A program made the position numbers and the translations under genes. This document shows positions 6,821 to 15,141 of a DNA stretch of 18,087 nt, piece after piece. Origin of the DNA: CAIUMH01 sp963758555 (GTDB lineage Bacteria; Actinomycetota; Acidimicrobiia; Acidimicrobiales; RAAP-2); NCBI GenBank assembly GCA_963758555.1, contig CAVWVW010000002.1, positions 1 through 18,087 of the forward strand. Reading direction: 5' to 3'. The notes beneath the pieces were generated by a model. That model made no database searches, was not told the origin of the DNA, and saw only the letters and a list, made by a program, of their open reading frames with translations. Position 1 is the first letter of the stretch. Each line of letters opens with the position of its first letter.

Positions 6821-7079
6821 CGGATCTCGATGGCGCGCTCCACGGAGCCGCTTGGCGCTTGGCTTGCGCTCTCTGCTGCTCACCGCGACTCTTGTCGGCG
6901 TCGTCGGGAGAGCGGGGCGCCTCCGTGCGTGGGCGCTGCTGACGAGCACCATTGGCCCCACTGCGTGCGTCTTCGCTGCCCATCCGGGAAGCAAGACGGC
7001 CACGTTTCGCAATGCCGCAATTGGCCACGCCGTAGGAGTGGTGCCAGTCGCGCAGCTCCGAGCCTCCTTCGATGAGTGA
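6810..7079 (+). CDS. Short HPP-family-like membrane protein, probably truncated
   Basis: From GTG 6810 the product is 89 aa. It has a hydrophobic segment (ALGLRSLLLTATLVGVVGRA, about residues 15-34) and then LTSTIGPTACVFAAHPGS and FRNAAIGHAVGVV. These match the conserved GPTA and P-rN-GHxxG signatures of HPP family membrane proteins. Typical HPP proteins have four membrane spans and about 160 or more residues; this one stops right after the second signature, so the C-terminal half is missing. An ATG at 6729 would lengthen it only by overlapping the previous gene. It overlaps the previous gene's end by 11 bases, and its stop lies 8 bases into the GH15 gene. It may be a remnant kept for translational coupling or a minimal half-protein. 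Confidence 0.6.
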   Translation: MTSDGSRWRAPRSRLALGLRSLLLTATLVGVVGRAGRLRAWALLTSTIGPTACVFAAHPGSKTATFRNAAIGHAVGVVPVAQLRASFDE

Positions 7080-8854
7080 GCGAGAGGGCGGTTTTGCGCC
7101 CATCGAGGACTACGCCGTGCTCGGGGACGGGAGGACAGCCGCTCTGCTCGCTCTCGATGGCAACGTCGACTGGTGGGCCCTACCTGCCCTGGACTCTCCT
7201 CCCGTCCTCTCGAGCCTGCTCGACCCTGAGGGCGGTGGTCGGCTCTCGCTTGCACCCTCACTGCAGTCTCGTGCAACACGTCGCTACGTCGAAGATACGA
7301 ACGTCGTCGAGACGACCTTCACGGTGAGCACCGGAGTGGCTCGCGTCACCTCGTCGCTCAACGTGGGCTCGTCCGGTCGACTTCCCTGGACCGAGCTCGC
7401 TCAACGGATCGACATTCTCTCTGGTTACGTGGATCTGAGCTGGAGCTTCGTGCCCGGCGATCGGTTCCATCGAGCCGCTCCCTCTGTGGTCATGCATCAG
7501 CAGACCCCCGTCGCCATCATTGAGGACCAGAGCGTCGGCGTGGTGCTCGAGGGCCTCCCCCTCACCGTGGTCTCGTCGCACGGCGTGTCCGGCCAGGCCC
7601 GATTGCATCGCGGCACCAGAGGACTCCTCGCCCTTGTGGCCACGGACTCAGAACCCCTGTTCCTGCCCTCCGCCGACGCTATTCAGACTCGGCTCGACAA
7701 GACCATCGCGTCCTGGCGACGCTGGGCAGATCTCGTGCAGTACGAGGGTGCTTGGAAACAGGCTGTTCGGCGATCCGCGTTGGCCCTCAAGATACTGCTT
7801 GCCGAATATTCGGGGGCCATTGCTGCAGCCGCGACGACGTCTCTTCCAGAGCGCATCGGCGGTGCCAAGAACTGGGATTACCGCTTCGCGTGGGTTCGAG
7901 ACTCGTCGTTCACGCTCGACGCCCTCCTCAAGCTCGGTCTGCACGAGGAAGTCCACGGAGCCGTGTCGTGGCTCCTCGGCGCTCTCCGCGACAACGGCGG
8001 GGACTTGCACGTGTTCTTCACCCTCGGCGGCGAGGTCGCCGAGGGTGAGACCCAGCTCAACATCGCGGGCTGGCGCCACAGCCAACCCGTGCGCGAAGGA
8101 AACGACGCTTCGGCACAGTCCCAACTCGGCACCTATGGCGACCTCTTCGACACCATCGATCGCTACTGCGTCGAAGGGCACGTGATCGACTCAGGGACGG
8201 GTCAACTGCTCGCAGATCTGGCCGATCAGTGTGTCGATCGCTGGGACGCCTGCGACTCAGGGCTCTGGGAGCTCAAAGCGCTGCGCCACTACACCATCTC
8301 GAAGATCGGCTGCTGGGTTGCTCTTGACAGAGCGGTGCGACTCGCCAAGGCCGGTCAGATCCCTGACGCCCACCGAAATCGTTGGCAGGCAGAGGCGGAG
8401 CAGATCCAGCGAGTGGGTCAATGACCACTGCTGGTCAGAGACGAAGCAGGCGTACACCTTCTACGCGGGAACAGATGATCTCGATGCCGCCGTGCTGCTC
8501 GCCGGCCGAACGGGCTTCGAGCGCGGGCCCCGGCTCAGATCGACCACGGATGCGATCTCCCGCGAGCTGGGTCGGGGCGCACTCCTCTATCGCTACACCG
8601 GCATGGAGAGCGAAGAAGGGGCGTTCGTCGCCTGCAGTTTCTGGCTGGTCGATGCGCTGGCCCGAACAGGCCAGCTCGACCGGGCGTGCCAGCTGATGGA
8701 GGACACGGTGGCCCTGACCAACGACGTCGGGCTGCTCTCGGAGCAGATCAGCCCGACGACAGGCTCCTTCTTGGGCAACATGCCGCAAGGGCTGTCTCAC
8801 CTCGCGCTGATCAACGCCGCGTTCGCACTCGAGGAACAAGGCGAGAGCTCATGA
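7072..8854 (+). CDS. Glycoside hydrolase family 15 (glucoamylase/trehalase), one frameshift
   Basis: GH15 enzymes release glucose from alpha-glucan ends; actinobacterial members include trehalases. The first part (7072-8424) has IEDYAVLGDGRTAALLALDG and WWALPALDSPPVL at the N-terminal beta domain. The catalytic barrel segment WDYRFAWVRDSSFTLDALL starts near residue 268, and the glutamate region is GLWELKALRHYTISKIGCW. The frame stops at 8424. EWVNDHCWSETKQAYTFYAG, AGRTGFERGPRLRST, CSFWLVDALA and GLLSEQISP (second catalytic Glu region) continue in another frame to 8854. One extra base at about 8407-8410 explains this and gives a normal 593-aa enzyme. There is no signal peptide, so it is cytosolic and probably acts on intracellular trehalose or glycogen-type glucans. 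It ends in an ATGA overlap with the next gene. Confidence 0.9.
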
Positions 8855-9243
8855 GAGCAGAGAGGCCACCAGCGGGAGTGGCTCACGAATCGCGTCGACG
8901 ACAGGCTGGACCTCCACTGGCGTTGGGAGCCGTCCGACTGGCTTGGTCCCTCATGCTTCTCGGAGCCCCCCGCGCAGCCTTCCGTGCACTGGGCAGCCCG
9001 ACGGACACCACGTCGGTGTCCGTGGCCAGACTGCTCGGCGCTCGGCACGCCGCACAGAGCCTCCTCGAGTTTGGCTGCTGGCCGAGGTGGGCACGGTTCG
9101 GATCGTTGGTCGACGCCGCCCACAGCTTCACAGGAGGAACCGTGGCCGTCCTCTCTCCCCGATGGAGGCGTGTCTGCCTTGCCGACAGCATCATCGCCGC
9201 CTCGTTCTCCCTCGCAGGTTGCCGCGGGCCAGAACCTCAATGA
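8851..9243 (+). CDS. Small integral membrane protein (130 aa)
   Basis: ATG 8851 overlaps the GH15 stop by ATGA. The product has an Arg-rich N-terminus, then hydrophobic segments around LGAVRLAWSLMLLGAPRA, SVARLLGARHAAQSLLEF, the GSLVDAAHSFTGGTVAVL stretch and a final LADSIIAASFSLAG. This gives about three or four weak spans. The pattern of RLLGARH, DAAH and a C-terminal LAD-type span is seen in short actinobacterial membrane proteins of unknown function. It is followed by a 51-base gap, the longest inside the operon, before the thiamine enzyme. It may help anchor operon enzymes at the membrane, but there is no direct evidence. Confidence 0.65.
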   Translation: MRAERPPAGVAHESRRRQAGPPLALGAVRLAWSLMLLGAPRAAFRALGSPTDTTSVSVARLLGARHAAQSLLEFGCWPRWARFGSLVDAAHSFTGGTVAVLSPRWRRVCLADSIIAASFSLAGCRGPEPQ

Positions 9244-9294
9244 CGTGCGGCCTCGGTTCAGCTGGCTCTTACTCCCAAGCAGAAAGAAGGCGCA

Positions 9295-11103
9295 ATGATG
9301 AAGATGACGGTTGCAGATCTCGTGTTGTCCAGATTGCGCGACTGGGGCGTCAAGCAGGTTTTCGGCTATCCGGGCGATGGCATCAACGGATTGCTGGCGG
9401 CATGGGGCAGGGCGGAGAACGAGCCGAAGTTCGTCCAGGCTCGCCACGAGGAGATGGCAGCGTTCGAGGCGGTTGGCTACGCCAAGTTCTCAGGCGAAGT
9501 CGGCGTGTGCGCCGCAACCTCCGGCCCAGGAGCGATCCACCTGCTGAACGGTCTCTATGACGCCAAGCTGGACCACGTCCCCGTCGTCGCCATCGTGGGG
9601 CAGACCTCCCGATCCGCCATGGGAGGTTCCTACCAGCAAGAAGTTGACCTGGCCTCGTTGTTCAAAGACTGCTGCCATCAGTTCGTAGAGATGGGGACTG
9701 TGCCAGAGCAGTTCCCCAACTTGATCGATCGAGCCTTCCGCGTCGCCGCTGCCACGCACAGCCCCACCTGCGTCATCATCCCCTCTGACGTTCAGGATCT
9801 CGCGTACGAACCACCTGGCCACGAGTTCAAGATGGTGCCCTCCAGCCTCGGCACCGAGTGGGCCACCTCCGTCGCCGATGACGGTGCGATCGCTCAAGCC
9901 GCTGAGATCCTCAACAGCGGGGAGAAGGTCGCCATCTTGATCGGCCAGGGGGCTCGAGGTGCTCGCGATGAGGTCGTCGAGGTAGCGGACAGGCTGGGGG
10001 CCGGCGTGGCAAAGGCGCTGCTGGGCAAAGACGTGCTCGCCGACGATCTGCCCTTCGTCACCGGCTCGATAGGACTGCTCGGAACTCGACCGAGCTACGA
10101 GATGATGATGGGATGCGACACGATCCTGACCGTCGGATCGAGCTTCCCTTACACCCAGTTCATGCCGAGGTTCGGCCAAGCACGGGGGATCCAGATCGAC
10201 CGTGACGGCTCCTTCATCGGGATGCGCTATCCCTACGAGCTGAACATCGTCGCCGATGCTCAGGCGGCCCTTCAGGCACTCATCCCGCAGCTGAAGCCCA
10301 AGGCTGATCGGTCGTGGCGTGCTTCGATCGAGAAGAACGTGGCGCGCTGGTGGGACGCCATGGAGCGTCAAGCGCTGACCGATAGCGAGCTGGCCGGTGT
10401 CGTCAACCCCCAGCGATTGGTGTGGGAGCTGAGCCGGCAACTGCCTCCCAACGCCGTCGTCGCTGCCGACTCGGGCTCTGCTGCCAACTGGTACGCCCGA
10501 GACCTTCGGCTCGGAGGAGAGAACCGTGGCTCGCTCTCTGGGACCTTGGCCACCATGGGACCGGGCGTGCCCTATGCGATCGGTGCGAAGTTCGCTGCAC
10601 CGGAGCGACCAGCAATCGCTCTGGTTGGAGACGGCGCCATGCAGATGAACGGGATGGCCGAGCTCTTGACCATCGAGCGGTACTGGAGAGAGTGGTCAGA
10701 TCCTCGACTCGTCGTGGCCATCCTCCACAACAACGATCTGAACCAGGTCACATGGGAGATGCGGGCGATGGAGGGTGCCCCGAAGTTCGTGGAGTCGCAG
10801 TCCCTGCCCAGCTGCTCGTACGCAGCGTTCGCATCGAGCATCGGGTTGAACGCCGCCACGGTGACGGACCCTGACCAGATAGAAGGTGCGTGGAGAGAAG
10901 CGCTGAGCGCCGACCGTCCCACCGTCCTCGACGTCCGGACCGACCCCAACGTCCCACCCATTCCACCGCACGCCACCTTCGATCAGATCGCGTCTGCGGG
11001 ACGCGCCTTGCTGCACGGCGACGAAGATGCCAGAGAGGTGGTCGTCACGGGCCTCAGGCAGAAGGCGAGAGAGCTCCTTCCCTCCCGGAGGAACGCCAGA
11101 TGA
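9295..11103 (+). CDS. Thiamine-diphosphate-dependent enzyme, pyruvate oxidase/PoxB-like
   Basis: A 602-aa protein with the three-domain layout of pyruvate oxidase, acetolactate synthase and pyruvate decarboxylase. The N-terminal pyrimidine-binding domain (about 5-170) includes GYPGDGINGL and the catalytic Glu52 in ARHEEMAAFEAVGYAKF. A central FAD/nucleotide-type domain spans about 200-330. The C-terminal pyrophosphate-binding domain (about 370-550) has the GDGAMQMNG motif (from 445) and an Asn about 30 residues later (LHNNDLN near 479), the Mg-ThDP site. The reading frame is intact. ATG 9295 or 9298 follows AGAAGG; the second has the better spacing. It probably decarboxylates a 2-oxoacid, pyruvate or a sugar-derived one, oxidatively at the membrane, fitting the oxidoreductases downstream. 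It lacks a clear PoxB-type C-terminal lipid-binding helix. It overlaps the next gene by ATGA (11100-11103). Confidence 0.92.
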   Translation: MMKMTVADLVLSRLRDWGVKQVFGYPGDGINGLLAAWGRAENEPKFVQARHEEMAAFEAVGYAKFSGEVGVCAATSGPGAIHLLNGLYDAKLDHVPVVAIVGQTSRSAMGGSYQQEVDLASLFKDCCHQFVEMGTVPEQFPNLIDRAFRVAAATHSPTCVIIPSDVQDLAYEPPGHEFKMVPSSLGTEWATSVADDGAIAQAAEILNSGEKVAILIGQGARGARDEVVEVADRLGAGVAKALLGKDVLADDLPFVTGSIGLLGTRPSYEMMMGCDTILTVGSSFPYTQFMPRFGQARGIQIDRDGSFIGMRYPYELNIVADAQAALQALIPQLKPKADRSWRASIEKNVARWWDAMERQALTDSELAGVVNPQRLVWELSRQLPPNAVVAADSGSAANWYARDLRLGGENRGSLSGTLATMGPGVPYAIGAKFAAPERPAIALVGDGAMQMNGMAELLTIERYWREWSDPRLVVAILHNNDLNQVTWEMRAMEGAPKFVESQSLPSCSYAAFASSIGLNAATVTDPDQIEGAWREALSADRPTVLDVRTDPNVPPIPPHATFDQIASAGRALLHGDEDAREVVVTGLRQKARELLPSRRNAR

Positions 11104-11579
11104 AGTCCCGCGCCCGTGCAGCGCACGCCTCTTCCTCCAGAGCGCCCGGGAACTTCATCTCCGGCGCACTGAGCGACGTGCGGACTGGTCGCTTCGAGCG
11201 ATCCTTGGCTGGCCTTGCCGCAGCAGGCGCCTTGGTCACGACCGGGGAGATCTACACCTCACATGACAGCGCCAGCTTCGGCAACAAGATGATGTGGTGG
11301 CCGATCGCGGTCGTGCCCTTGCTCCTCCCCACAGGCGTTGCCGCAGTCTTCAGCCGACGTGCAGCCAAGACCGTGCTCCCTGCGGCTTCTCTTCTTGTCA
11401 TCGCCAACGGCGTCCAAGGGACCTTCCTCCACTTGCGGGGGATCCAGCGCAAACCAGGCGGCTTCGGGAATCTGCGCTTCAACCTCGAGACGGGACCACC
11501 CGCCTTCGCTCCTGCGCTCGCAAGCCTGGTGGGAGGGATGGGCCTCTTGGCCTCCCTCCTGCGGCGAGAAGGCGATTGA
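11100..11579 (+). CDS. Hypothetical four-span membrane protein (159 aa)
   Basis: The start is ATG 11100, in an ATGA overlap with the thiamine enzyme stop. Hydrophobic spans lie at about residues 41-60 (LAGLAAAGALVTTGEI), 62-82 (MMWWPIAVVPLLLPTGVAAV), 88-108 (TVLPAASLLVIANGVQGTFL) and 135-155 (FAPALASLVGGMGLLASL). A conserved-looking loop RGIQRKPGGFGNLRFNLETG with PPAF follows the third span. It lies directly before the gluconate-dehydrogenase-type genes, the stop (11577-11579) abutting the next ATG (11580). It is a plausible membrane partner for the GMC enzyme, taking the place of a cytochrome subunit, but no heme CxxCH motif is present. No named function is known to me. Confidence 0.75.
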   Translation: MKSRARAAHASSSRAPGNFISGALSDVRTGRFERSLAGLAAAGALVTTGEIYTSHDSASFGNKMMWWPIAVVPLLLPTGVAAVFSRRAAKTVLPAASLLVIANGVQGTFLHLRGIQRKPGGFGNLRFNLETGPPAFAPALASLVGGMGLLASLLRREGD

Positions 11580-12282
11580 ATGCCGTTCCGCAACCCGTCA
11601 GCCAGAGCGATCACGCCGGGCAACAAGGGACGCTTTCCGGGCTTCGACGTGCTGGACGCGGTCGACCACTGGGACGACGTCACCGCAGGTGTCGTGCTCG
11701 CCCGTCTCGATCCTCAGCCGGAGGTGTCCTTCTTCACCGACACCGAGCAAGCAACGGCAGTCGCCCTGTTCGATCAGCTGCTCGGCCAAGGCAGCGACCC
11801 AAAGATACCGGTGCTCCTCCTCGTCGATCGTCGGCTCGCGCTCGGTCAGACCGATGGGTGGCGCTACGACGACATGCCCGAAGACGGCAAGGCGTGGCGC
11901 CTAACCCTGGCCGCACTCGATGACGACGCTCGCTCCGTCCACGGTGAGCCCTTCCACCAGCTGCAGTGGGAGGAACAAGGCGCCCTCATCCAGGCTGTGC
12001 ACGATGCCAAGACGTTCCACGAGCTGCCCGCCGCGAGGGTCTGGAGCCTCTGGACTCGCTACGCGAGCACCGCCTTCTACTCGCACCCCTGGGCGTGGAA
12101 CGAGATCGGCTTTGGAGGTCCAGCGTATCCACGTGGCTACAAGGCGCTTGGCATCGGCGGACGGGAGAACTGGGAGATCTCTGACCACCACAGCTCCGAC
12201 CCGGTCACGTTCGCGCGAGCGAGTCGAGCGCGCCAGAGGCAACCATGCTCGTTCTGTCGGCAGCGGTGACTATCCAACGTGA
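11580..12282 (+). CDS. Gluconate 2-dehydrogenase subunit 3-like protein, one C-terminal frameshift
   Basis: The small subunit of the GMC-type membrane dehydrogenases assists assembly or export of the flavoprotein. Family-like features are FTDTEQATAVALFDQLLGQ near residues 52-70, WRYDDMPEDGKAWRLTLAAL, FHQLQWEEQGALIQAVHDAK, and a C-terminal WNEIGFGGPAYPRGYKAL segment followed by ENWE. As written, the frame ends at 12269 with an unlikely tail. One extra base at about 12213-12216 restores FAERVERARGNHA and a stop at 12280-12282. That stop forms a GTGA overlap with the GMC gene and gives 233 aa. No twin-arginine signal is visible. It pairs with the GMC protein encoded next; the tight overlap supports coupled synthesis. 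Confidence 0.87.
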
Positions 12283-13946
12283 ACCGCTTCAGAGACACCG
12301 CCATCAGAGCCAGAAACGAATCGGCATGGCTGGTCCCGAGCGGCGACGACCGCGTCGACCATCGGTTGCGAGCGGATATGCGCCGCTTTCCTGACGATGA
12401 GGAGGTTGACATCGTCATCGTCGGGTGCGGAGCAGGCGGATCCACCTTGATGCAGCGCCTAGCGAGGGCCGGATGGAGGGTTGTCGGCCTCGACGCGGGC
12501 CCCTTCTGGGATCCTGACGCCGACTGGGTCAGCGATGAGGCGGGATCCCACAGGCTCTACTGGACCGAGCCGAGGGTCATCTCCGGAGCTGACCCGGTGC
12601 CGCTCGGATCGAACAACTCCGGACGAGGCGTCGGCGGCTCCATGGTCCACTATGCGGGGTACACGCCCCGCTTCCATCCATCAGATTTCCACACCGCGAC
12701 CTCTGATGGTGTCGGCGCGGACTGGCCGATCTCGTACCACGATCTTCGCTCATACTACGAAGCGATCGAAGAGGAGCTCCCGGTCTCGGGGCAGCCCTGG
12801 CCATGGGGCGACCCCCACACGTATCACTACTCCCCCCAGCCCGTCAGCGGGAACGGGGAGGTCTTCCTTCGGGGAGCTGGCGCCCTCGGCCTCGGAGCCC
12901 GAGTCGGTCCCGTCGCCATCGCCAACGGTCGGTTCGGCAATCGGCCTCACTGCATCTACCGGGGATTCTGCCTGCAGGGTTGCAAGGTCAATGCCAAGGC
13001 TTCCCCGCTTATCACCCACGTTCCCGATGCCCTGGCCCACGGGGCGGAGATCCGAGCCAACTGCATGGTCTCGCGCGTCGAGATCGGTAGGGACGGCCTT
13101 GCGGCAGGGGTGAGATATCTCTTCCGTGGCGTCGAGCACTTCCAGCGGGCTCGCATGGTGGCGGTGGCCGGCTACTCCATCGAGACGCCTCGTTTGCTGC
13201 TGCTGTCCACGAGCAAGCGGTTCCCCGATGGGCTGTGCAACGACCAGGGCCAGGTCGGGCACTACGTGATGGTCCAAGGAGCACCGCAGACCGCTGGTCG
13301 CTTTGAAGAGGAGATCCGCATGTTCAAAGCTCCACCGCCAGAGGTGAGCTCTGAGGACTTCTACGAGACCGACCCCTCCAAGGACTACAAGCGCGGCTTC
13401 TCGATCCAGACCGTGTCTCCTCTGCCGATCACCTGGGCAGAGCACGTCGCCGCTCAAGGACACTGGGGCGAGGTCCTGCGCGAGTACATGCGTGACTACG
13501 TCCATTGGGCCACGCTCGGCGCGCTCTGCGAGTTCCTTCCTCAGTATGACAACGCCGTCACCCTGGCCGACGAGACCGATCGGCATGGTCTGGCAGTGGC
13601 GAACTTCTCCTACAGCCAGGGTGAGAACGACGCCAAGCTGATGACTGCTGCGCGCGGCGTGATGGAAGATCTGCTGAGAGCCGCAGGTGCCGAGGAGGTC
13701 ATGACCATCGAGCGGTACGCGCACCTGGTCGGTGGGTGCAGGATGGCCACGTCACCCCACGAAGGCGTGGTCGACAGAGACCAACGCAGCTTCGCCGTTC
13801 CCAACCTGTACATCACCGATGGCAGCGTGCTCCCGACGCAGGGCTCTGCCAATCCGGCACTGACCATCATGTCGCTCGCGGCGCGTTGCGCTGATCACCT
13901 CATCGCTGGTGCTCGCGCGGGCTCGCCTGCCTTCCACACCGCCTGA
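12279..13946 (+). CDS. GMC family FAD-dependent oxidoreductase (gluconate 2-dehydrogenase-like)
   Basis: A 555-aa flavoprotein. The FAD-binding Rossmann motif is VDIVIVGCGAGGS (GxGxxG at 49-54), preceded by a 40-residue head. GRGVGGSMVHYAGYTPRF carries the family's substrate/FAD contacts. The cluster CIYRGFCLQGC (three cysteines) matches the metal- or disulfide-type cysteines of gluconate-dehydrogenase-like members. The active site lies near the C-terminus: His482 in AHLVGGCRM and Asn525 in TQGSANPALTIMSL. The GTG start at 12279 overlaps the repaired subunit-3 stop. It most likely oxidises a sugar or sugar acid (glucose, gluconate or related), passing electrons to the respiratory chain; the exact substrate cannot be read from sequence. 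No adjacent cytochrome c subunit is present. The frame is intact. It ends 2 bases before the next ATG. Confidence 0.92.
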   Translation: MNRFRDTAIRARNESAWLVPSGDDRVDHRLRADMRRFPDDEEVDIVIVGCGAGGSTLMQRLARAGWRVVGLDAGPFWDPDADWVSDEAGSHRLYWTEPRVISGADPVPLGSNNSGRGVGGSMVHYAGYTPRFHPSDFHTATSDGVGADWPISYHDLRSYYEAIEEELPVSGQPWPWGDPHTYHYSPQPVSGNGEVFLRGAGALGLGARVGPVAIANGRFGNRPHCIYRGFCLQGCKVNAKASPLITHVPDALAHGAEIRANCMVSRVEIGRDGLAAGVRYLFRGVEHFQRARMVAVAGYSIETPRLLLLSTSKRFPDGLCNDQGQVGHYVMVQGAPQTAGRFEEEIRMFKAPPPEVSSEDFYETDPSKDYKRGFSIQTVSPLPITWAEHVAAQGHWGEVLREYMRDYVHWATLGALCEFLPQYDNAVTLADETDRHGLAVANFSYSQGENDAKLMTAARGVMEDLLRAAGAEEVMTIERYAHLVGGCRMATSPHEGVVDRDQRSFAVPNLYITDGSVLPTQGSANPALTIMSLAARCADHLIAGARAGSPAFHTA

Positions 13947-13948
13947 CG

Positions 13949-15041
13949 ATGATCACCGAACTCACCGCTCGGGCCTACGAGATACCCACAGAGCGTCCCG
14001 AAGCCGATGGCACGTTGCATTGGACCAGCACGAACATGGTCGTTGCCACGGTCAGCGACGGACTGCAACAAGGGCTCGGCTGGACCTACGCCGGTGCGGG
14101 GGCGGTCGAGGTCATCAAGCACGAGCTCGCGTCGGTGGTCATCGGCGCTTGCGCGACCGAGATCCCTCGGCTGGCGGAGGAGATGGCTCGGGCTTGTCGG
14201 AACCTCGGACGGCCCGGCGTGGCAGCCTGTGCCATCTCGGCAGTCGACATCGCCCTGTGGGATCTCCGAGCTCGCCAGCTCAACCTGCCACTGGTCGAGC
14301 TGTTCGGCCGGGCACGCGACTCGGTCCCGGTGTACGGCAGTGGAGGGTTCACGACCTACGACGACGACACCACTGCTGCCCAGCTGACGACGTGGGTCGA
14401 AGAGTGGTCCATCCCTCGCGTCAAGATCAAGATCGGCCAAGCGTGGGGAAGTGATCCGATCCGCGACCTCTCGAGAGTCGCCTTGGCCCGCCGCATGATC
14501 GGTGACGCGGAGCTCTACGTCGATGCCAACGGTGCCTACAACGTCAAAGAAGCGATACGGCTCGGCCGCGTCATGAGTGATGATCACCAGGTCACGTGGT
14601 TCGAAGAGCCAGTGTCGTCTGATGATCTGGAGGGTCTCAAGGAGGTCCGCGCCGCCTTTGACGGCGACGTCGCGGCGGGCGAATACGGCTACACCCTCAG
14701 CTACTTCACCACCATGCTCCGAGCTGAGTCAGTTGATTGCTTGCAGGCCGACGCCACAAGGTGCGGGGGGTACACCGTCTGGCTTCGAGTGGCAGCGCTG
14801 GCGCAAGCAGCACATCGCCAGCTGTCCGCCCACTGCGCCCCCAACCTTCATGCCCACGTGGGTGCCGCCATCCCGAACCTCCGTCACGTCGAGTACTTCC
14901 ACGATCATCACTGCATCGAGACGAAGCTCTTCGACGGAACCCTGAGCCCGCAAGGGCGGCGTCATGGTCCCCGAGATCTCACATCCCGGCCACGGCCTCA
15001 GCTTTCGCCAAGAAGAGGCCGCACCATACCGGGTCGCCTGA
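13949..15041 (+). CDS. Enolase superfamily (mandelate racemase/muconate lactonizing) enzyme, one C-terminal frameshift
   Basis: A capping domain (about 1-115) is followed by a barrel. The Lys-x-Lys base motif is RVKIKIGQA, and metal ligands are Asp in YVDANGAY, Glu in WFEEPVSSDDL and Glu in AAGEYGYT. The later DATRCGGYTVWLRVAALAQA and SAHCAPNLHAHV complete the active site as in MR-type acid-sugar dehydratases. The frame as written runs to 15142 with an unrelated basic tail after LFDGTLSPQG. One extra base at 14950-14956 restores GGVMVPEISHPGHGLSF and then APYRVA with a stop at 15039-15041, a normal 363-aa enzyme. It is the last gene of the operon, 2 bases after the GMC gene. It likely dehydrates or isomerises an oxidised sugar acid made by the GMC enzyme (inference). 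Confidence 0.88.
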
Positions 15042-15109
15042 CCCTCGCTGTTGAAGGCAAGCAAGGTTCCACATTGTGCTGGAGTTTGAGCGGCACGCAG
15101 GGCAATCAG

Positions 15110-15141
15110 TTTTCGTTAGTGTGTACAATAGTTACTATATG
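15110..15141 (+). promoter_or_regulatory. AT-rich promoter and operator of the MarR gene, probably leaderless
   Basis: The spacer after the operon turns sharply AT-rich. TACAAT at 15124-15129 is a good -10 box lying nine bases before ATG 15139, so transcription would begin at or next to the start codon and no ribosome-binding site is seen. An inverted repeat ATAGT-T-ACTAT (15128-15138) overlaps the -10 box and start point, with a further TTAGT half-site just upstream (15116-15120). This is the classic position for MarR autorepression. No good -35 was identified. Confidence 0.5.

Noticed and set aside
8407..8410. Programmed +1 frameshifting in the GH15 gene
   Set aside because: No slippery codon, stop-codon context or stimulatory structure is apparent, and the same kind of break recurs in five unrelated genes, which points to sequence error or decay.
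9490..10440. Long open frame (316 codons) on the minus strand opposite the ThDP enzyme
   Set aside because: It is a mirror of the strongly coding plus strand in GC-rich DNA; its translation matches no family and has no ribosome site, while the plus strand encodes an intact, recognisable enzyme.
12750..13724. Long open frame (324 codons) opposite the GMC oxidoreductase
   Set aside because: Same shadow effect; the plus strand carries all GMC motifs in one intact frame.
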